A stretch of 64,000 nt of DNA from Akebia trifoliata (GCA_017979445.1 CM030718.1:27027021-27091020); one strand, 5' to 3'. Counted from the first letter of the stretch, positions 34,310 to 46,578 are shown. The notes: generated by a model from the sequence alone, not told the origin. Numbers and translations: made by a program.

Positions 34310-35485
34310 ATGAAAAGGTCTCTTCGTCTGTTGTTCTTTCTGGTTCTCCTGATTGCGACCGCCACCACACTGAGCTGCCGAATTGCGATTCGTGGGAGTT
34401 TCGTTTCTCTTCGTTCAGAAGATGAATTATCAGTGCGACGAATGGTGGCACCGGTGTTCAAGTTCAACTCAACATTGCTTAAATTTGCAGAAATTGATCT
34501 TGGAGAAGTGAAAGTAAAGCAAGAGATTGAACAGTTACTCGAAGGGAATTTTGGTAAGCAGAGTAGATATCGTTCAATTTCGTCGTGGCGACGTGAGAAT
34601 CACCACGATATTCGATTGAGAACCTCTACTGGAGGAATCCCCATCCATCTTCGCTCACCAAAATTCTACGGAAATTGGATAGAATTCCGTAGAATTCTTC
34701 GTGATTGGTTCAGGAACAAAAGGTTCCAACCTGAGATCATGTTGAAGTTAATTAACCTTGTGAAACGTCCTCTCGATCAACACTACGGTTTCCCTGATTC
34801 CAACCGCCCATATGGTTCTTGTGCAGTTGTTGGAAACAGTGGGATTCTGCTTAAAACGGAGTATGGAGAGTTGATTGATAGTCACGAGATTGTGATCCGT
34901 TTGAACAATGCTCGAACCAAAGGGTTTGAACAAAGTGTAGGATCGAAAACCAATATCTCGTTTGTTAACAGTAATATCTTGCACTTATGTGCTCGGAGGG
35001 AACGTTGCTTTTGCCATCCATATGGTGAAAATGTTGCAATTGTGATGTACATTTGTCAGGCAGTCCATCTAGTGGATTACTCGATTTGCAATTCTTCTCA
35101 TAAGGCCCCATTGATCATAACTGATGCTCGGTTCGATGTCTTGTGTGCTCGGATAGTGAAATACTATTCCTTGAAACAGTTTGTAGAGGAGACAGGGAAG
35201 CCTCCCGAACAATGGGGTCCTACCCATGATGGAAGTATGTTTCATTATTCTTCGGGTATGCAAGCAGTGATGCTCGCATTGGGAATTTGTGATAAAGTTA
35301 GTCTCTTTGGGTTCGGGAAATCAAAACTAGCAAAGCATCATTATCATACCAATCAGAAGGCAGAGCTGCATTTGCATGATTATGAGGCAGAGTATGCTTT
35401 TTACCACGATTTGGTCGAGACACCTCAGGTAATACCGTTCCTTGTTGACAAGTTCAAGATTCCTCCAGTGGTCCTATATCATTGA
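34310..35485 (+). CDS. GALT29A: GT29 (sialyltransferase-like) Golgi glycosyltransferase, GALT29A-type
   Basis: This matches Arabidopsis GALT29A, a Golgi GT29 galactosyltransferase that works on arabinogalactan side chains. The single exon encodes 391 residues. I chose the ATG at 34310 ([20 protein letters not shown]) because it gives a short cytosolic tail and a signal-anchor helix at about residues 4-21; an in-frame ATG at 34196 would add 38 residues with no known counterpart. Sialylmotif L is at about 169-215 ([36 protein letters not shown]). Motif S is at about 306-335 ([20 protein letters not shown]). Motif III is HHYHTN and motif VS is HDYEAE. Length and motifs agree with the family, and no disruption is seen. 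MGP2/SIA1-type GT29 proteins are the alternative but fit less well at the N-terminus. Confidence 0.9.
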   Translation: MKRSLRLLFFLVLLIATATTLSCRIAIRGSFVSLRSEDELSVRRMVAPVFKFNSTLLKFAEIDLGEVKVKQEIEQLLEGNFGKQSRYRSISSWRRENHHDIRLRTSTGGIPIHLRSPKFYGNWIEFRRILRDWFRNKRFQPEIMLKLINLVKRPLDQHYGFPDSNRPYGSCAVVGNSGILLKTEYGELIDSHEIVIRLNNARTKGFEQSVGSKTNISFVNSNILHLCARRERCFCHPYGENVAIVMYICQAVHLVDYSICNSSHKAPLIITDARFDVLCARIVKYYSLKQFVEETGKPPEQWGPTHDGSMFHYSSGMQAVMLALGICDKVSLFGFGKSKLAKHHYHTNQKAELHLHDYEAEYAFYHDLVETPQVIPFLVDKFKIPPVVLYH

Positions 35486-35721
35486 ATTTCTATCAAATTG
35501 AGACCTTTTAGAGTTTTGTGGATTCAATTAATTGTTCATCAAAATTCAATTTAGATTGCAATTGGGAATGCTTCAAATTGTGGACATATAACTCATCTCC
35601 TCATGTATATGAAATACTTTTTTTTTTTTTTTTTGCTTCATCAATCTAGCATTAACCTAGGCACTTTTGACATTGATTCATCATGGAACCTTAAGTTTGG
35701 GGTGTCATCAATAGCATTAAC

Positions 35722-35918
35722 CATGGTTTTAAATCTCATCCGAGACCGAGACGAATTGTCCGAGTTGTCTCATTATCATCCATCAACGAGATGAGTTGAC
35801 AAGTCGTCTCAAAGACCTGGTTTGTTCTAATTTTAAGGTTTTGTTTCTTTAAATCTCATCCGAGACGACTCGGTCTCGTTCATGGACGAGACGAGACGTC
35901 AAAACGAGTTTTAAAACG
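35722..35918. repeat. family C inverted-repeat element
   Basis: CCATGGTTTTAAATCTCATC on the left faces GACGTCAAAACGAGTTTTAA on the right. The interior is rich in GAGACGAG/CTCGTCTC-like segments. It is CpG-rich compared with its surroundings. Confidence 0.65.
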
Positions 35919-36642
35919 TGCTTCACCTTCTTTCCTACTTAAAAACATCTGTATCGGGCCTAGAATTGAATTCTAAATAAGAGGAACCCAAGTACTTTCA
36001 AGTTTCAACTCATTTATTAGCACCCAGCAACTTGTGGGCATCTGTTTCTCAAGATTTAATGAAAAATTTAAAACTAATCTCTTATCTTAATTAATTGTCT
36101 AGCTTACTTTCTTTTTATGATAAAATTTGTTTAGCTCATTGGCATTTAATACATGTTCAACATGTAGTGTTCAGATACGAAAGCGAGTACTGATTGACTT
36201 ATGTATTAATCATCAGTGGCATGATCAAATTCTATAGGTATTTAGTTCTTTAATCTGTTTTCGAGAATAGTTGATAAACTAATAGAAAAGTTGATTGAGA
36301 TTGTTTAGTCATGTGCAATGAAAGCAGATGACAGCCCTAGTTGGAAGCAATGTGCAAGTTGAAGTTCTAAAAGAGAGAGAGGACAACAAGGAATATGGAT
36401 TGTGATAGTCAAGGAAAATATTTTTTTAATAAATAAAATGATAATGAGGGAAAATATGAATACACTTAAATTAATAGAAGACATGGCTTCAGATATAATT
36501 GAATGAAAGAACACGATTCGTTCCGTGGATCTCAAATTTTTGGGGATATGGCTTTGATGATTAAGTTTTGAGTATTAAAGGATGCTTGCTTATCTAGAAT
36601 TTTCTATTTATTTTGTAGAAAATATGATCAAATTCTAAAGGT

Positions 36643-36690
36643 ATTGTGTGTGTGTGTGTGTGGTGTGTGTGTGTGTGTGTGCGTGTGTGT
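36643..36690. repeat. GT microsatellite
   Basis: An alternating GT run interrupted by single GG and GC steps. Confidence 0.95.
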
Positions 36691-37239
36691 TTCCTTGTCC
36701 TCAATACATCTTCAATCTTTCCATAATTTTTTTGCTTCTCTTTGGCACAAGTCACTTTCCTAATCTACTCATCACCCATAAACGATGTTTACTTTTTTGC
36801 ATGCTTTTTGGATTATGAATACTAATGGTTATAGTTGGATTAATATGACGTTTAAACTTGACGATGAAATGGTTTTTAGATGTGATACTTCTTTGGAATT
36901 ATGTATTTTTAGTTTCATTTTATTATTTCACTATGATATTATTTTTTTTTTTTTAATGATCATTTGTATAGTATATGTTTAGAATTTGGATCATTAGGAA
37001 GGTTCCAGCTTGCTAAGTTGGTAAGGTTTTTGAGTGTTGAAACCATTTTCATGGTTTCAACACTTTCACCCACTAATCACTGACTTGCCTGCCTATGAGA
37101 AAAAGATAATTTGGATTATTGTAGGCATCACCGACTTGTTTGCTTATTCTTTGAATTGATATTTTTTGGTATTCAATTCTAAGTTTCTAACTACGGTGCA
37201 TTACTAATCGGACTATATATTTTTTATAGGTCTAACAAG

Positions 37240-37422
37240 ATATGTTATGATATCGCATATGCGGTGGCATATGCTGCATGAAAAAAAAAAAAGCAGAAAA
37301 ATATGCCAACGCACACTTCGCACATGTCATCACACACACAAAAATATACCATCACATATTGACGGATAGCATAATTTGGGGATATGTGATTGTAGCATAT
37401 GCGACCACATTTGACAACACTG
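37240..37422. repeat. family F (hAT-like MITE) copy
   Basis: It shares GGTGGCATATGCTGCA, an A-run, GCAGAAAAATATGC, ATAATTTGGGGATATGTG and the terminus TTTGACAACACTG with the copy at 63200..63361. The left end is diverged and I could not find a target duplication. Confidence 0.65.
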
Positions 37423-37851
37423 TTAGTGAGCCTGTGCTTCAATGCATAGAATCATAGGCATGTATAATTATGTGTGGAAACTTGTTATCTTGTATAAATA
37501 TTCGATAATGTGTTTCTTTAGGCAAAAATATGTTGAAAACTTATAATAATATATATGATTAATTAATTTTTAATATCTTTTTGATTAGTATAAGCTTTAT
37601 CGAGCAAAAGAGTTGGTTTTTTTAAATAAATAAATAAATTTAATACATATCTTCTTAAAATATACTGTTTAATTTTTTCTTGTTTTTTCCAAAATTTATT
37701 ATTTCATTGTTTTTTATAATATTTATGTATTTTAACATTTTATTAATAGACAAAATAAAGTTGCTTTCCATATGTGTTTTGGTTCAAGTACTATGTTCAA
37801 GAGTCTGCTCAAGTTTGCCTGTTTGTTGCCATCAAAACAAAATATAAAAAT

Positions 37852-38058
37852 ATGGGTCAGGATCCCTTGACTCCTAAGAATGACTACACATGATCCCAAC
37901 CCTTTAAATGCAAAGTCCAATGGTTGAGATTTATCCTCGGGATAAGTATCTCCAAGATATGCCTTAATCTCAGCCATTGAATTTTGTATTTAAAGGGTTG
38001 GGATCATGTGTTTTTTTCATGAGTCGTTCTTAGGAGTCAACAGATCCTAACCCTAAAA
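37852..38058. repeat. family D palindromic element
   Basis: GGGTCAGGATCCCTTGACTC CTAAGAATGAC faces GTCGTTCTTAGGAGTCAACA with GATCCTAACCCT, giving a long hairpin. The core contains ATTTATCCTCGGGATAAGTA. Confidence 0.75.
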
Positions 38059-38081
38059 ATATATGTAGCTTCTTGAAATAA

Positions 38082-38223
38082 GTAAGGAGGCCGACTCAGC
38101 TAATTGATAAGACCATGTGGAGGTTGTTCCCAAGGTCTTAGGTTCAAACCCCTTGAAACCTTTCTTATACTAATATGCTAACTGTTGACCACTAACCCCA
38201 CTAAGCAAAAAAAAAAAAAAATG
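38082..38223 (+). mobile_element. SINE with 12-bp target-site duplication
   Basis: The tRNA-like body has CAGCTAATTGATAAGACC (A-box region) and TTAGGTTCAAACCCC (B box), and it ends in an A-run. TTCTTGAAATAA is present exactly on both sides (38070..38081 and 38224..38235). A related copy is at about 55060..55214. Confidence 0.8.
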
Positions 38224-38251
38224 TTCTTGAAATAATAGCAATTGTTAATAA

Positions 38252-38479
38252 CATGGTTTTAAATCTTGTCTGAGACATAGATGACTCGGCCGATATGTCT
38301 TGATATTATCCACCAACAAGGCGGATAGACAAGTTAAATGTATCAAAAAAGATTTAAAACCATGGTTCATTTGTCTCATTGTTGAACGAGATGACTCAAA
38401 CGATCGGAAAACTTGTGCGAGACAACTAGGTTTTGTTCATGGACAACATGAGACGGCAAAACAAGTTTTAAAACCATGG
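38252..38479. repeat. family C inverted-repeat element
   Basis: ACATGGTTTTAAATCTTGTC faces ACAAGTTTTAAAACCATGGT, clear terminal inverted repeats 228 bases apart. An additional copy of the terminus (TTTAAAACCATGG) occurs in the middle, about 38352..38364. Confidence 0.75.
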
Positions 38480-41400
38480 TTGATAAGCACTTTTAGTAAC
38501 CTAAAGGAAATTCCCATGAGTGGAAGGAACCTAAAAAAAGAAAATATGACTTGATCAGACTAAAAGTGTGTAGTACTTAGGAGGTTTGGGTATTTCAGAT
38601 TTGATTAAACTTTGATAATTTTGGGAAAATGGTTATTGAGTTTTGTCAAAAAGAAGAAATTTCATTTAGAGTGTAAATGAGTAAAAGTGGGGGTTGTCCA
38701 ATTGAGTTGGACTTCGGAAAGAATTATGTTTTGCTTCAATTGCACAAGTTGAGTTTTCAATGTGATTTTTAAGAGTAAAGGATGTTGTGAAAAACTCTCT
38801 TAAATCGACCAAGATTGATAAACTATGAAGATTCGAAGCAGAGAAAACAAAACACGAGATTTATGTGGCTCAACAAGATTGTCTACGTCCACAGGCGACG
38901 ATAATAATTCTTTATTGATGACAATTGCGAAAATACAATACAAATTTTAGGATTTTTTAATTTGAAATACGCATTTTCTAAAGATGAAACCCTGGCTCAA
39001 GATACACCCAAAAAATAACTCAAGTTCGTGGATGTTGTCCCTAATGGTAAACCACTCAAGTTTTTCTGTAGACTCGCACTCGTTGCCCCCACATGTTCGC
39101 AAAATTTATTCGACTTAAGCTAACATATATCGAAATGGACCATTTGATGGCCTCTTATCGAACCCATTCAAAACCACCTGTTATCAATTGGGTGCATTTT
39201 GAGAAGAGTGGGGTACAAGTATCAATCTTTCCATTACGAGGGTGATTATTTTCTCAATTTCTCTTTATTCCATTTTTTTCTTGTGTTATTTGTGGTTTCC
39301 CAATATTTTTCTATTGATATTGAGTTGGGCACTCTGTTCTCAAAAATGAGTTCTCTAGATGGAGGAGGATTATATTTACCATTTTTCAAATTTCACTATA
39401 AATTGTTCGTAAAATCGGAATAAAGGCTAATAACATATACGACATCATAATTGGTCTCACATGGAGTGAATCAACATCATCATTGTTGGAGTCTTATATT
39501 GAAGATTTGGGGTTGAAGGTTCCAGCTTACTAAGTTGGTTAAAGTCTCTATAAAATATGTTGATCTTTTGTACGAGGCAAGTGGAAATGATTGAAACATC
39601 GTAATCTTCAAACTCTCTACAAAAATCCTTGATTTTTTCTCCTAAAAATTCATCCTCTTAGACTCTACTTTTTGGGTAACAACTCCAATTATTTGATAAC
39701 TCATTAATTTTTTTTTTCTCCAAACTGTGGTGAGTTAATCATTGCTCGAATCTCAACACTAGTAATTTTTAACGTAAGATTTGGTTCTAAACATAGTGGA
39801 TCAGGAGAACGGGAATCCTTTATTCCACTCCAAATCTTTGGGATAAGGCTTTGTTGTTAGAGTCGTGTTGGAGTGACCTCAGGATTGTACCTCATATCAC
39901 ACATCCTGACCTGAAAGTGTGTAGGAACCATATATGTTTTGACTCATATTACGATGAAAAGCATTTATGATTCCTACAAGCTTTCATGTTGGGATGTGCA
40001 ATATGAGGTACAATATTGGTTGAGCAATGAGCATCTATAAATAGAGCCTAAAGGGTAAAAAAGTAATTATAACTCCTAAACATATTCCCAATACCAAACA
40101 CCACCTAAAATAGTTGTGGAAATGGGTTAGATTGACCCAGTAACCCAAACCAGTTAAAACTGGGTATTAATCATTTTTAGTTGGGTCACAAATTTTTCTA
40201 TTGAAACCAGAATCAATTTTCTATTGTACCCGACTCACTCGACTTGGATTTAATTTAGCCCTGGACTGTGATCCACTCTGGGACGATCCAAGTAGGGTGT
40301 CAATGGGTACCCATTTAATCGGAACTAAATTGAAACAGGAAACAAAGACTCAGATACTAGATCCCATTTTATTAGAACCGATTAGAATCAGGTATCTTAA
40401 AACCGAAATCACTTGAACAATTTTAAAGAGAAAATTAATTTGAGAATCGAAAATTGGAATGGATAGGATGAACCCACATATAGACATCCCTAGATCCAAG
40501 TACATGCAAAACTATTGGGAAGTGGGTCAGGCAATGAAGAGAGAAATTGCAAAACTACTAGATCCATAACCCAACCCATTTACCCAAAATGAAGAACCGG
40601 AACCCATAAATGGGGGGTAAATACTCTACCCAATCGATACTAGTTAGTAGTACGTAACCAATCAGCAATCAAAAACCCACGTGCGACTTTTAGAGAAAAT
40701 AGGGTTTAGGTTATTAAGGCATTTGACCATAATGATGTAAATCCATCATTCACCATGCAGGGGTATCATGTGATATGATTTAATGGCCCCTGAAGTTGGG
40801 CTTTAAGTGTTACATTGTTGATGTGGTCACAGGGTTCACCACAAAGTTAAAAAAAATTAAATAAAAAATAATAAAAATTGAGGCATTTTAGGTCTACACC
40901 CCCCTTAAAATTGATAAAATTTGAATTACTCCCACGAAAGTGGAAAATTTGGTCTTACTCCCTGGAAAAAAAAAGTTGGTGTTGTTGACTAGGGTTTGAT
41001 TAATCATTTTAAGAGCATCTCCAATGCAGATGGGCATGATCGGTAGGCATTTTATTGTAGAGAGTCAGGTTGCCTACCCAAGGGTTTTGTATTCCAATTG
41101 TACTAGTCAAAATAATTTTTTACAAATTCAGTTATGGTAAAATGTTTCACAACTGCCATCGTTTTTTTATTGCCAATAGGTAGAGAAAGAATTTCACTTT
41201 CTTCTTTTACCTCTCTCACTTTCTCTATTTTCAAAATATTTCAAACTAGAGAGTCCCAACCCTAGTGTGCTGGAGTGCTTTTGGAGAGTTCTGACTTTAT
41301 AAAATGACAATAGGGAGAGGATACAAAGTTCAAGTGCGTTGGAGTTGCTCTAATGGGTCGGGTGAAAACAAAAAATAATCCTTTTATCTCATTTTTTTAA

Positions 41401-41700
41401 CAAAAAAATAAATTTTTTTGCATGTAAAAAAACATAGGAACTCTACTTAGAATGTTTTTCTCAATTAAATTACATGAAGAGGATGATTTTAAATTCGATT
41501 TACAATAGGCTTCCTTGAAAATAGGGTATGTAGATCGTTAATCGAGAAAAAGAGGAAGAAGAATAACAAGAACAAAGGATGTGAAGAGTGAATAAAGAAG
41601 ATCGAAGGATATAAAAATCTAGTTCGATGAAGAATAAACTTGAGAGAAATCTTGATTAAGATGAAAATATGAAATCTACTCAAACCATGTTAATTTTTTG
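38480..41700. other. intergenic repeats, no gene seen
   Basis: It contains a family E element (39865..40022), a family G copy (from about 40296) and AT-rich sequence with A-runs. Reading frames are short and not conserved. Confidence 0.45.
39865..40022. repeat. family E palindromic element
   Basis: GTTGGAGTGACCTCAGGATT and CACACATCCTGACCTGAAAG face CTTTCATGTTGGGATGTGCA and ATATGAGGTACAAT. The middle contains a smaller AAAGCATTTATG hairpin arm. Confidence 0.7.
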
Positions 41701-42026
41701 TAATTTATTTAAGGGTTGAGATCCTTAAACTCATGAAAAATGACATATATATAAAAAAAAACCCAAATCCAATTGTCAAAATTCATCTCAAGCACTTTGT
41801 ATTTACACGGTTGAGATTTCGTATTTCTCTCTGAATCCATAAGTATATCATTTCAATTATTTAAAAAAAAAATTAAAATAACATTAATTTACAGTCTCAC
41901 TCAATGGTTTTGAATTTTTATCAAGGACCAAGACCACATTATATATTTTATAGGGATTTTTTCTAATTTTAGCCATTTTATGAGGGAAGAACTAAATTAA
42001 AGATTAAAATTGAAAACAGAACCACC

Positions 42027-42028
42027 TC

Positions 42029-42079
<51 letters not shown>

Positions 42080-42080
42080 C
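42027..42080. repeat. compound CT and TA microsatellite
   Basis: A CT run passes directly into a TA run. Confidence 0.95.
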
Positions 42081-44293
42081 GTCAGCCATGCAAATGTCAT
42101 GAACACGGCAAACATTTATGAAAAACCTAACCCTAGATATGGATCATAATAAACCTTTAAGGGAGGACACACACACGTTGCTCCATTAAATATTAAAGGG
42201 TTGAAAGATTAAAGATGGCCACAGAGAGAGAGAGAGAGGTATTATTAGAGAGTTTGCCATCATTATTAGTTCAGCCAAATTTACATCATAGATTGGCAAA
42301 AACCATCATCAGTTACACCTGGCTCACGTTAGAGCTGACCCTTTTTCACATTTGACTGTAATAAACACATAGATTTGATCCAGGTTGTCTCCTTTGTTCA
42401 GTCATGTCTTTGATTGGTTGTGGGCCTAACCATCACACCAAAAGGGTTAAGGGAATGATCATAAAGATCAGTTGATTTTGTGGCTTGGATCATCTCTCAT
42501 GCTAGTCACATTCCACTCCATAAAGATAAAATCCAAAATCACTAAATTAAAAGAGATGTTAAATATTTTTATATTTACAAAAATAAAATTATTTACAAAA
42601 AAAAAAAAAAAAATCACCAAAAACGAATTAAGTCCTCGGATAATCCAACGTTTTAAGGTGTTAAAATACATTAATTTATCAAAAATGCCCTCTGAATGAT
42701 TAAAATGCTGGACAATCCATCGATTTACTAAAACACTGGGCTATCTGGTGACTTAATTCGTTTTTGATAATTTTTTAAAAGATAGATTTTTTTTTTGTTG
42801 AAAATATTAAAATATTTAACCCCATTTTAGTAATTTTTCCAAGATAAAATTATAAATGAACTGTAAGAATATTTCCTTCTAAGATAAGAATATCGAGAAT
42901 AACTATATTTGGGATAACCAATTCCATTTGAAATCAGATCTCACTTAATACTGTACCCATTGACATCCAAATGTGTGTAACGGATCGGGTCATGAGATTA
43001 TTCAAGGTGCCCACTCCATCAACCCAAAAGTTGCTCTTATAGAATACCATCTTGAGACCAAAAGCCCTAGAATTATGTGTAACCTATCTTGGTTCCAATA
43101 TTTTGTGTAATGGTTCGGGTCGGGTCATGAGATTATTAAATGTATCCGCCCACATCAACACTATAGTTGCCCTTTGGGCCACCCATCTGGACTGGACCCA
43201 TTTATCAGACTTTGATGCCAGAACCAGTCTGACTGGGATGACTGGAAGGGATGTTGACGTCCCTAGGGTGTATCCAACAAATACCTTTGTTATCTAAATT
43301 TTTTTTTAGAAGATTTAAAACGTGAGCTAGTAACAGAGTCTCAGAGAGGCCTTAAAATAAAAACTGAAATTCAAAATTATAAATTGAGGAAAATAGCCGT
43401 TAGGGACAAAATGGGCATTTTATTTAAATGCAGCCCACATGAAACTATATACCTAATCAAGACTCCAAAAACGAGCCCCACGATGTATAGAATAATTTGA
43501 CCATTTTACCCCTCAACAACATCTTCCAACCGTCAGAAAACACCACATGAGGTTCACGCTAAGCACTCATAACCCACGAGACTCAACTGAGCAAGTTTGG
43601 AAACTATGTGGGGCAAATCTGTCTTTTCATCTGCATGCAGCCCATCGAATAACAAAATACTAGTCTCACGAGGTGCATGAGAGGTCTCTAAATTTATCCA
43701 ATTTTACCCCCATCTTTAGCTCTCCTTTAACAAGCTTACATGGGCAAAATCGTCAAACAACATGGAAACTCCATATTTATAAAATTTAAGTAGAAAAATA
43801 AAAAATAAAATACTTAAAATGACAGATTATGTTGAAGTATAATTATATTACAAATATAGTACATATATTATTTAAAAATATTATAAATAAAAATTATTAA
43901 TTTTAACCACTATCATCATCATCATCTCTGACGATCGTTAATGTTACCATTGTTAGGCCTTAATATTCAGGTTGGCAACGTGAATCCTATTTTGTTAGTT
44001 AAAATTAACGAGGCTTGAACATGTGAAGAGAATGAACGCAATTATTACCCCAACTTCGAACAAACAATCAAGCCCAGGGTTTTAAAAAACAATTTTGATA
44101 TAAAAAACAAACGATATAATGGTTCGATCGCTTTTTACAATAAAATCAATTTTGATTTGATTAAATTAGAAAATTTGAAAGAATTTTCAAATTTTAAATA
44201 AATATAGAATTTTGAAATAATTCCCTTTTAGGATAAGTATTTTGAGGATAATTATAATTTTTATTAGATTGGATTCCACTTATTCAAGATACG

Positions 44294-44409
44294 ACACAAC
44301 ATCTTGACCATGCAAAAAAAAAAAAAAAATCCAACAATTGAAATTATCTTTGAGATAAGTTTAATCATCAGGATATGCATTATGTGTTTACATGGTCAAG
44401 ATGTTGTAT
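44294..44409. repeat. short hairpin MITE
   Basis: ACAACATCTTGACCATG on the left is the exact reverse complement of CATGGTCAAGATGTTGT on the right (44391..44407), with about 80 bases between. The core ATCTTTGAGATAAG resembles the core of family D. Confidence 0.7.
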
Positions 44410-45054
44410 TAGATTTTGAATCAACTTTAATTTTTTTTTTAATTAAGATAAAATAATTTAAATAATCAAATATAATTGTCAAATTTACCCTCCAAACAAT
44501 TATTCAATACCCATAAAAGCAAATTAAAAATAAGAATTTTAGTAATATAATGGAGGAATCTAACATAATATTCTAAAATTTGCGAAAAAACTAAATAAAT
44601 AAAAATGATATTATTAACATAAAACAAAAAACAATCGATGATGGGGTATAGGTGATGATGGGAGTTCAACATCATTGCGAATCTTCGGACGGCCCAGCCC
44701 ACCATCATTATTTGCAAAAATAAATATAAAATACCGAAAATACCCTTGACTGCAAATCCATAATCATCACATGACGCCATCCTAGCCCTCCATCATCATA
44801 CAACATTAAATCCTTGCCCCTACCGGCCGCCATCCGTGCTTACACATGCATGATTATTGTGGCAGGAAACAGGCATGTCCCCCTCCTCTCTTTCTCTTTC
44901 TCTTTCTCTCTCTCACTCACTATATATATATATATAAATAACTTCTCCTCTTCTTCACCTTACATTGTCTCTCTCTCTCTCTCTCTTCACTTCTACTACA
45001 ACCAAAGAGCTTCAAGCCTCTCTCTCTCTCTCTCCCTTAGACCATCTTGAAAAG

Positions 45055-45440
45055 GTGGTTCTCTCTCTTATATATATTTTTAAGTATTGAAGGTTAACTA
45101 GTCAGGTTGGATATTAAGGAAAGGTCTATAGACATGGATATATCTTGAAATTTTGAAAGTGAATATGGGTTTGTGAGGGAAAACTCTCTCCCTTATACAT
45201 ATATATTATTTATTAGTATTTAAAGGTTAACTAGTCATGTTTGGATACAAGGAAAGGTCTATGGAGATGGGTATTTCTTGAAAATTTGAAGTGAATATGG
45301 GTTTGTGAGGGAAAAGTACTCTCTTATCTCTTTTATATATATATTAGTATTTGAGGTTAACTAGTCATGTTTGGATATAAGGAAAGGTCTATAGAGATGG
45401 GTATTTCTTGAAAACTTGCATGTGACTATGGGTTTGTGAT
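45055..45440. repeat. 130-bp tandem triplication in the LITTLE ZIPPER leader intron
   Basis: Three units of about 130 to 133 bp. GGTTAACTAGTCA occurs at about 45092, 45225 and 45355, each time followed by AAGGAAAGGTCTAT and GGGTTTGTGA. Confidence 0.85.
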
Positions 45441-46035
45441 GGTTGGTCTTTAAGTATAATGTTTTATATATTCTACTACAAAATATAAACTCCACAAAGG
45501 TTTTTTTTATTTATTTATTTACTTATGTTGTGGAGTGAACTTTGATATCGGTAAGTTTTTCTTTCTTGATGGGTTGTCCACATTGCTTCTTCTCTGTGAG
45601 AGGATGCTCTTTTTCTTCTACCAGTTATTTTGGCTGTATTTTTTTATTATTTGAAATCCTTAATTTCTCTATGCAAGACAAGAATTATTCTCTCCATATG
45701 TTTATCAATATATTTGGAGTTCTACTACTCTGTCTTGTTTGAACCTTTATATTATTTCATAAAAGGCTAAAACTCTGGAAATTGTTAATTTTCATGTTTT
45801 TTTCTTTTTCAGAAACAACACTCTTGGCCTCTTGCTTTGTTTACTAGCTTATCTACTTATTCTTGCTCTCTTTGCTCTGCTTTCCTTCTACTAACTTCTG
45901 TCTTGAGTTATTGTAATTTATTCATATATTTAAGTGGGTTTGGATTAGGTAGTATTATATTCTTGTCTATTTTTATTTTTTTAATTTCTATAAGTTCCAT
46001 TTTTTTTAATTAATTTTATTTTCTCAATATTTTTT

Positions 46036-46132
46036 AGAGAGATTCTACTGCCACTCCAATTCATATATGTAAATCACCAAAGAATTAACACACATCTTGG
46101 GTGGCATTAGCAAAGTTGGTGTGGCAATAAAA
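46036..46132. repeat. family B hairpin MITE in the LITTLE ZIPPER leader intron
   Basis: GAGATTCTACTGCCACTCCA faces AAGTTGGTGTGGCAATAAAA; internal CACCAAAGAATTAACACACA is shared with the copy at 47464..47586. Confidence 0.7.
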
Positions 46133-46317
46133 GTTTTTTTGTTTTTTTGTTTTTTTAATATGATTTATTAGAGTTTTGTCTTCTCTGTCTTTTTTAAATG
46201 GTTATTTCTCCAAGAACTAGTACTTGTTCAATCTTCTAAGATATTCTTCTTTGGTACCTTTCTTTTTTTCTTTTTTCTTTTTTTGTTTTCAGGGTCATAA
46301 CAAGCACTTAAGTTATC

Positions 46318-46578
46318 ATGGACATGGATAGGCTGAACTCAAAGCTGTACTTGCAGAACTGTTACATGATCCAAGAAAATGAGAGGCTTAGGAAGAAAGC
46401 CCAACTTCTTAACCAAGAGAACCAAGCCTTGTTATCTGAACTAAAGCAGAAACTCTCCAACAAAGCAAACCCTAAACCAAATCCAAACCCAAACCCAAAC
46501 CCAAACCCAAACCCTAAGAATGACCCAAACTTCAGCTCCACCTCAAACCCAAATCCCTCTAGTTCTAGCAAACCATGA
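46318..46578 (+). CDS. ZPR3: LITTLE ZIPPER protein (ZPR3/ZPR4-type)
   Basis: A leucine-zipper microprotein of 86 residues. ZPR proteins heterodimerise with class III HD-ZIP transcription factors and block their DNA binding, which tunes meristem and leaf polarity. Residues 4-50 (RLNSKLYLQNCYMIQENERL, then RKKAQLLNQENQALLSELKQ) match ZPR3/ZPR4 almost residue for residue and form a heptad-spaced zipper. There is no DNA-binding domain, as expected. The C-terminal third is an unusual Pro-Asn dipeptide run (about residues 54-66) then a Ser-rich tail, making it longer than the roughly 70-residue Arabidopsis proteins. The coding region is a single exon, probably with an upstream leader intron. It lies tail-to-tail with the aspartyl aminopeptidase gene, the stops being about 350 bases apart. 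ZPR3 versus ZPR4 cannot be decided. Confidence 0.92.
   Translation: MDMDRLNSKLYLQNCYMIQENERLRKKAQLLNQENQALLSELKQKLSNKANPKPNPNPNPNPNPNPKNDPNFSSTSNPNPSSSSKP

Larger units (their letters stand above)
35500..37230. other. GALT29A 3' flank and intergenic repeats
   Basis: After the stop codon there is a family C element (35722..35918), a GT microsatellite (36643..36690) and AT-rich sequence. No other gene is supported. Confidence 0.45.
41708..44800. other. intergenic repeats, no gene seen
   Basis: A family D fragment lies at 41708..41850. CT and TA microsatellites are at 42027..42080 and a GA run at about 42221..42238. A small hairpin element is at 44294..44409. The remainder is AT-rich with no supported gene. 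Confidence 0.45.
44915..46292 (+). promoter_or_regulatory. LITTLE ZIPPER promoter, leader and leader intron
   Basis: A TATA-rich stretch (about 44922..44940) is followed by a CT-rich leader. A donor is inferred at 45055 (AAAAG|GTGGTT) and an acceptor at 46292 (GTTTTCAG), 25 bases before the ATG. The leader intron would be about 1.24 kb and starts with a 130-bp tandem repeat. The transcription start is not proven. Confidence 0.45.

Noticed and set aside
46362..46571. Minus-strand frame with a GFGFGFGFG run
   Set aside because: Antisense shadow of the Pro-Asn tail of the LITTLE ZIPPER gene.
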